A stretch of 64,000 nt of DNA from Helichrysum umbraculigerum (lineage: Eukaryota > Streptophyta > Magnoliopsida > Asterales > Asteraceae), in contig CATIUR010000004.1 in assembly GCA_949592205.1 (NCBI GenBank), forward strand, positions 93,394,337 to 93,458,336. The letters run 5' to 3'. Made by a program: the position numbers and the translations under genes. Every line of letters begins with the position of its first letter. Position 1 is the first letter of the stretch. Under the pieces are notes generated by a model. It was not told the DNA's origin, did not search any database, and was given only the letters and a program-made list of their open reading frames with translations. Of this stretch, positions 61,801-64,000 are shown one piece after another.

Positions 61801-63905
61801 AGTGGTGGTAATACATTAACGAGTCCAATGCTAAAAAGTGTTACTGTTGTTCCTCAACCGTCCAACCTAAAAGTTGTGGATATTCATAACTGTGACCTTC
61901 TGCAACATGTATTCACATTCTCTGCTCTCAAAAGCCTCAAGAAACTGAAAACATTGACAGTACATAACTGCCCTACAACACAAGTGATTGTGAAAGAAGA
62001 ACATGGAGAGCAAATGACGGCACCAAAAGAATTTGTCTTTCCTCATCTAGAGACTGTTGAACTTGTCAATCTATCAAACCTCAAGGGTTTCTTCTTGGGG
62101 AAGAATCATGAATTCCAATGGCGCTTATTGAATGATGTTATGATCAGTGGTTGCCCCAATATGATTGCTTTTACATCTGGTCACTCAAAAACTCCAAGCC
62201 TCAAGTACATACGCACAGAATTTGGCAAACATAGTCTTGAATGTGGCCTCAATTTTCATGGGAACATCAATCAGCGCCATGATCAGGTACGTGTTTTGTT
62301 AATCCTGATTTTTTTCATTTGTTTCAGACTCTTTAAATTTTTTGTAGGGATATGAATATCAGCACAATTAATAACATTACCAATTGAGTAACAAAGTAAC
62401 ATTCTCATGGAAAACTAAATTACGAACCATAGTTAAATAATTTTTAATTAACAGAGAGGAAAGCCAAACTACAAAGTGAAATGAATAAATAATTATTTCA
62501 ACTTCAATTCAATTTCTTTCGAGAAAACAAGAAATAAATGTTTACTTATTAAAACTGAAATTAACGGATCATATTTTGTTAAATTCAATCTTAAAGATTG
62601 AAAGAAAAAAAGGATTAGCGTTTAGAAATGTATCAAACTTGTACCCAACTTACGATTGCTATATTTAATGTATCCAACTTTGCAAGAAGTGTGTTTACAT
62701 GTATTTTATTGATGTGTCATCCGTTTAAGGTGCCACGTGGCATCCGAAGAGGTTAACACATAAAAATTGAGGATATTTGCGGGTAGTGGAATTTTTTTCA
62801 AGCTCCATTGCCATTCTGGTCTAGTCGGTTTGATATACATTCATTCCACAAAATGCAAAACTCGAAGGACGAAACAAGTTGTATGTTTAGGGAAGGAGAA
62901 AATATATATAATTAAGATAAATAGGTCTTTTTCCGTAATTGTGGAAGCAAACAATTTATCATTTGTGACGGACTCATTTTGTAGGGATATGTGAAATATT
63001 ATATCTGAGAGATGTTTTATTTGTGTTATTATTTTTTGACTTTGCAGACCATGTTCCCAAGTTCAGATACTACTATTTCAGAAGGGACACCTGCTTGGTC
63101 TTTTCATAATTTGATAGAAATAACTTCCTGCAAAGAAGATAAAAAAATTATTCCATCCAATGCTTTGCAACAATTGCAAAAGCTTGAAATTATTCATTTA
63201 GATTCAAAAGATCGGGTGGAGGCGGTATTTGAAGTAGAAGCATTGGAAAAAACAATTAACGATAGTGGTTTCATTGAATCACAAACTGTTGTGGAAATTC
63301 CAAACCTATGGGAGGTGGATTTGAAGTGGCTACATGATCTCAAGTATTTATGGAAGAGCAACCGAAGGACGGTACTCGAGTTTCCAAAGCTAACACGTGT
63401 TTCTATTAGAGATTGCCACAAGTTGGAACATGTTTTTACATTTTCCATGGTTGGTAGTCTAGTGCATCTCCAAGACCTGCATTTTTATAAATGTGAAAAG
63501 ATAACGGTAATTGTCAAGGAAGAAGAAGAAAAATGTGTTGCCAAAGTGAATGATATCATCGTATTACCTCGTCTAAAGTCCTTAAAACTAATAAATCTTG
63601 AAAGTCTTGAGGGATTTTGCTTAGGGAAGGAGGCGTTTTCATGGCCATCTTTGGATACTTTACAAATTGTAAAGTGCCGTGCAATTACGGTATTCACCAA
63701 GGGACATTTAGATACCCCGGAGCTGAAAGAAATAGATACAAGGTTTGGGATATGTGATGTAAGTGAAGAAGACCTCAACTCCTTTATAAAAACCAAACAA
63801 GAAGAGGTACATGCTTTGTTATTCCCTACTTTTAATTGTTCCTTATAATGTCTATTGCATCGCGAATAATTTCTCATAAATTATCTGCAGGGTTATCAAT
63901 TTTGA
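49225..63905 (+). CDS. RGC2-like: RGC2-like CC-NB-LRR resistance protein gene
   Basis: Six exons (49225-51870, 51981-52496, 60857-61429, 61741-62286, 63048-63806, 63891-63905) join in phase 0 to 1684 codons, near the size of RGC2 proteins. Intracellular immune receptor family: the NB-ARC domain binds ATP/ADP and the LRRs read pathogen effectors or guarded host proteins. Residues 1-170 form the coiled-coil type N terminus (MEVVAQVINPVVKFLM...). The P-loop GMGGVGKTT is at 177-185, kinase 2 LVIMDDLW at about 258-265, RNBS-B LLTSR at 286-290, GLPIAI at 347-352, RNBS-D LFPDDFDIPTEDLLRYGWGL near 411-430, and LHD (for MHD) at 470-472. LRRs follow to the end. The start at 49225 matches the RGC2 N terminus. 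All introns are GT-AG; no internal stop was seen. Confidence 0.88.
51981..52496 (+). CDS. NLR exon 2: LRR block
   Basis: 172 codons starting VVIPNLERLDIWSMDNLKQI after acceptor GTTGTAG; LRRs of the RGC2 pattern (LEELKVVGCGSIEEVF). The donor is CAAGAG|GTATGCC. The donor context is duplicated 768 bases downstream (53264). Confidence 0.85.
52490..53258 (+). repeat. Intron 2 tandem duplication, copy 1
   Basis: The unit starts in the last bases of exon 2 (ATTCAAGAGGTATGCC), continues through AAAGCATATGTTTTGGTCAT, a (TTA)n run and a Stowaway start (53033), and then begins again at 53259. Confidence 0.8.
52949..52984. repeat. (TTA)n, short allele
   Basis: About 12 TTA units; the counterpart in copy 2 has about 78. 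Confidence 0.9.
54256..54489. repeat. (TTA)n, long, interrupted
   Basis: About 78 TTA units with TTTGTA and TCATCA interruptions. Poly-Ile, poly-Leu and poly-Asn frames through it are artefacts. Confidence 0.97.
54510..54985. mobile_element. Foldback element, copy C (different core)
   Basis: The arms match those of copies A and B in part (AAGTCGAAAAATCA, CTTCGATT, GTATACTTTCGATGAATTTT, GGTGGGTTTTA) and mirror each other. The core is not telomeric but three or four tandem AGCTAGTAACACATGTGATA units. No target duplication was found. Confidence 0.6.
55041..55348. mobile_element. Stowaway MITE, near-complete palindrome
   Basis: Starts CTCCATCTGTCCCATTT, ends AAATGGAACGAATGGAG; TA on both sides. 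Length is 308 bp, with arms of about 120 bases. Confidence 0.85.
56399..56756. repeat. Dispersed AAGATGCAGTAA words
   Basis: Eight to nine copies of RAGATGYAGTAA, all in the same orientation, spaced 20-90 bases apart within intron 2. Confidence 0.7.
57150..57230. repeat. (GA)n/(GT)n microsatellite
   Basis: AGAGAG run of about 40 bases followed by TGTGTG; preceded by GGTGGTGG-rich sequence at 57050-57125. Confidence 0.9.
57551..57583 (-). mobile_element. Helitron 3' end (minus strand)
   Basis: On the minus strand GTGCATCGCAC folds, then AAGTTTAACACTAG is followed by T, a very typical plant Helitron terminus. The body should lie to the right; its 5' end was not located. Confidence 0.55.
58295..58752. 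mobile_element. Harbinger/Tourist-type MITE
   Basis: Ends GAGCATCTCTAATGT and ACATTGGAGATGCTC are inverses; TAA on both sides (58292-58294, 58753-58755). Length is 458 bp. Inside, TTTAGTGCAA-type words recur in both orientations. Confidence 0.85.
59385..59604. mobile_element. hAT MITE with perfect 8-bp target duplication
   Basis: Starts CAGGGGCGGACCCAC, ends GGGTACGCCACTG; ATTATATT on both sides (59377-59384, 59605-59612). Length is 220 bp. Confidence 0.9.
60125..60260. mobile_element. Foldback MITE
   Basis: GGGTGATGATAAATCCACCA and its approximate inverse TGGTGGAAATATCACCACCC bracket about 135 bases; TAAATCCACCA/TGGTGGATCTA repeat inside. Confidence 0.65.
60272..60535. mobile_element. Foldback element, copy D (one arm)
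   Basis: It matches the left arm of copies A and B (AAGGTTCAAAT, GAGGAACCAATC, AAATTAAATATCTCA, GTATACTTTCGATGAATTTT) but has neither the core nor the second arm. Confidence 0.55.
60857..61429 (+). CDS. NLR exon 3: LRR block
   Basis: 191 codons beginning SDDNTPDVTSQLLHTCHHLQ, ending GGDTRSVHQFQ. The acceptor is ATACATGCAG at 60856. A better pyrimidine tract (ATTTTTCCAG) lies 40 bases upstream at 60816, but its use would bring in a stop (GAG TGA) after 14 codons. Confidence 0.8.
61741..62286 (+). CDS. NLR exon 4: LRR block
   Basis: 182 codons between TTGCAG and GTACGT. Its second half (NLKGFFLGKNHEFQWRLLND) parallels exon 5 (SLEGFCLGKEAFSWPSLDTL), pointing to an internal module duplication. 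Confidence 0.85.
63048..63806 (+). CDS. NLR exon 5: LRR block and C-terminal tail
   Basis: 253 codons from TMFPSSDTT to FIKTKQEE. Contains LEHVFTFSMVGSLVHLQDLH, the VIVKEEEE motif seen also in exon 4 (VIVKEEHGE), and the tail LNSFIKTKQEE. Confidence 0.85.
63891..63905 (+). CDS. NLR exon 6: last four codons and stop
   Basis: After an 84-base intron (GTACAT...CTGCAG) the frame reads G-Y-Q-F then TGA. Without this splice the reading frame stops at 63848 after 14 intron-coded residues (VHALLFPTFNCSL-type tail), so either end gives nearly the same protein. Confidence 0.65.
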   Translation, partial: GYQF

Positions 63906-64000
63906 AACACGGAGAGCGTATGTTTTCTTTGCAAGGTTTTATGGTGTCAACTCATGATAACTTCTCTTTTTACCTTTTTTTATTTTTTTACGAATAATAA
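63906..64000 (+). other. Start of NLR 3' UTR
   Basis: Sequence after the stop codon; no clear polyadenylation signal before the window ends. Confidence 0.4.

Overview
The window is nuclear DNA of a flowering plant, AT-rich, with GT-AG introns, many retrotransposons and MITEs, and no bacterial gene organisation. Two features point to Asteraceae. The only apparently intact protein-coding gene (49225-63905, + strand) is a CC-NB-LRR of the RGC2 (lettuce Dm3) type. A Copia element carries an extra 3' open reading frame of a kind I recall from Asteraceae retrotransposons. I infer a lettuce/sunflower/tansy-like genome but cannot name the species.

Layout. 1-5.5 kb: two oppositely oriented Tat/Athila-like Ty3 LTRs (one a solo LTR with a 5-bp target duplication) and the 3' end of a Copia element. 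5.5-14 kb: ends of CACTA elements, a MITE sitting inside a TA microsatellite, one exon of a CPP1-like plastid gene, weak gene-like fragments and Helitron-like ends. 14.19-20.53 kb: a pol-less Copia element with both LTRs and a target duplication; a 2.6-kb solo LTR sits inside its 5' LTR. 20.7-28.4 kb: a second solo LTR, a reverse-oriented relative, and a decayed Copia pol with its 3' LTR. 28.4-32.7 kb: MITEs, a 1.35-kb foldback, a small Helitron and TA repeats. 32.95-38.30 kb: a CACTA element that has captured part of a cytosolic methionine aminopeptidase gene (MAP1A). 38.3-47.6 kb: Stowaway and Harbinger MITEs, a tRNA-derived SINE, a 3.8-kb solo LTR, and two Mutator-like foldbacks with telomere-like cores and perfect 9-bp target duplications. 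49.2-63.9 kb: the RGC2-like gene, six exons, whose 8.4-kb second intron holds many small elements and an internal tandem duplication.

Two signals stand out. (1) Six different LTRs each carry a short CG-containing palindromic word repeated about 4 to 20 times, usually with a word private to that LTR. In the four related Ty3 LTRs the arrays lie about 0.7-1.7 kb after the LTR start. In one Tat-like LTR the array ends 7 bases before a TATA box. (2) A family of foldback elements has (TTTAGGG)n/(CCCTAAA)n cores; two copies near the resistance gene have intact target duplications.

The genes do not form a pathway. The biological unit is one immune-receptor gene in a transposon-dense setting; all other gene-like pieces look like captured or decayed fragments. 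All calls come from reading the sequence; no database search was run.
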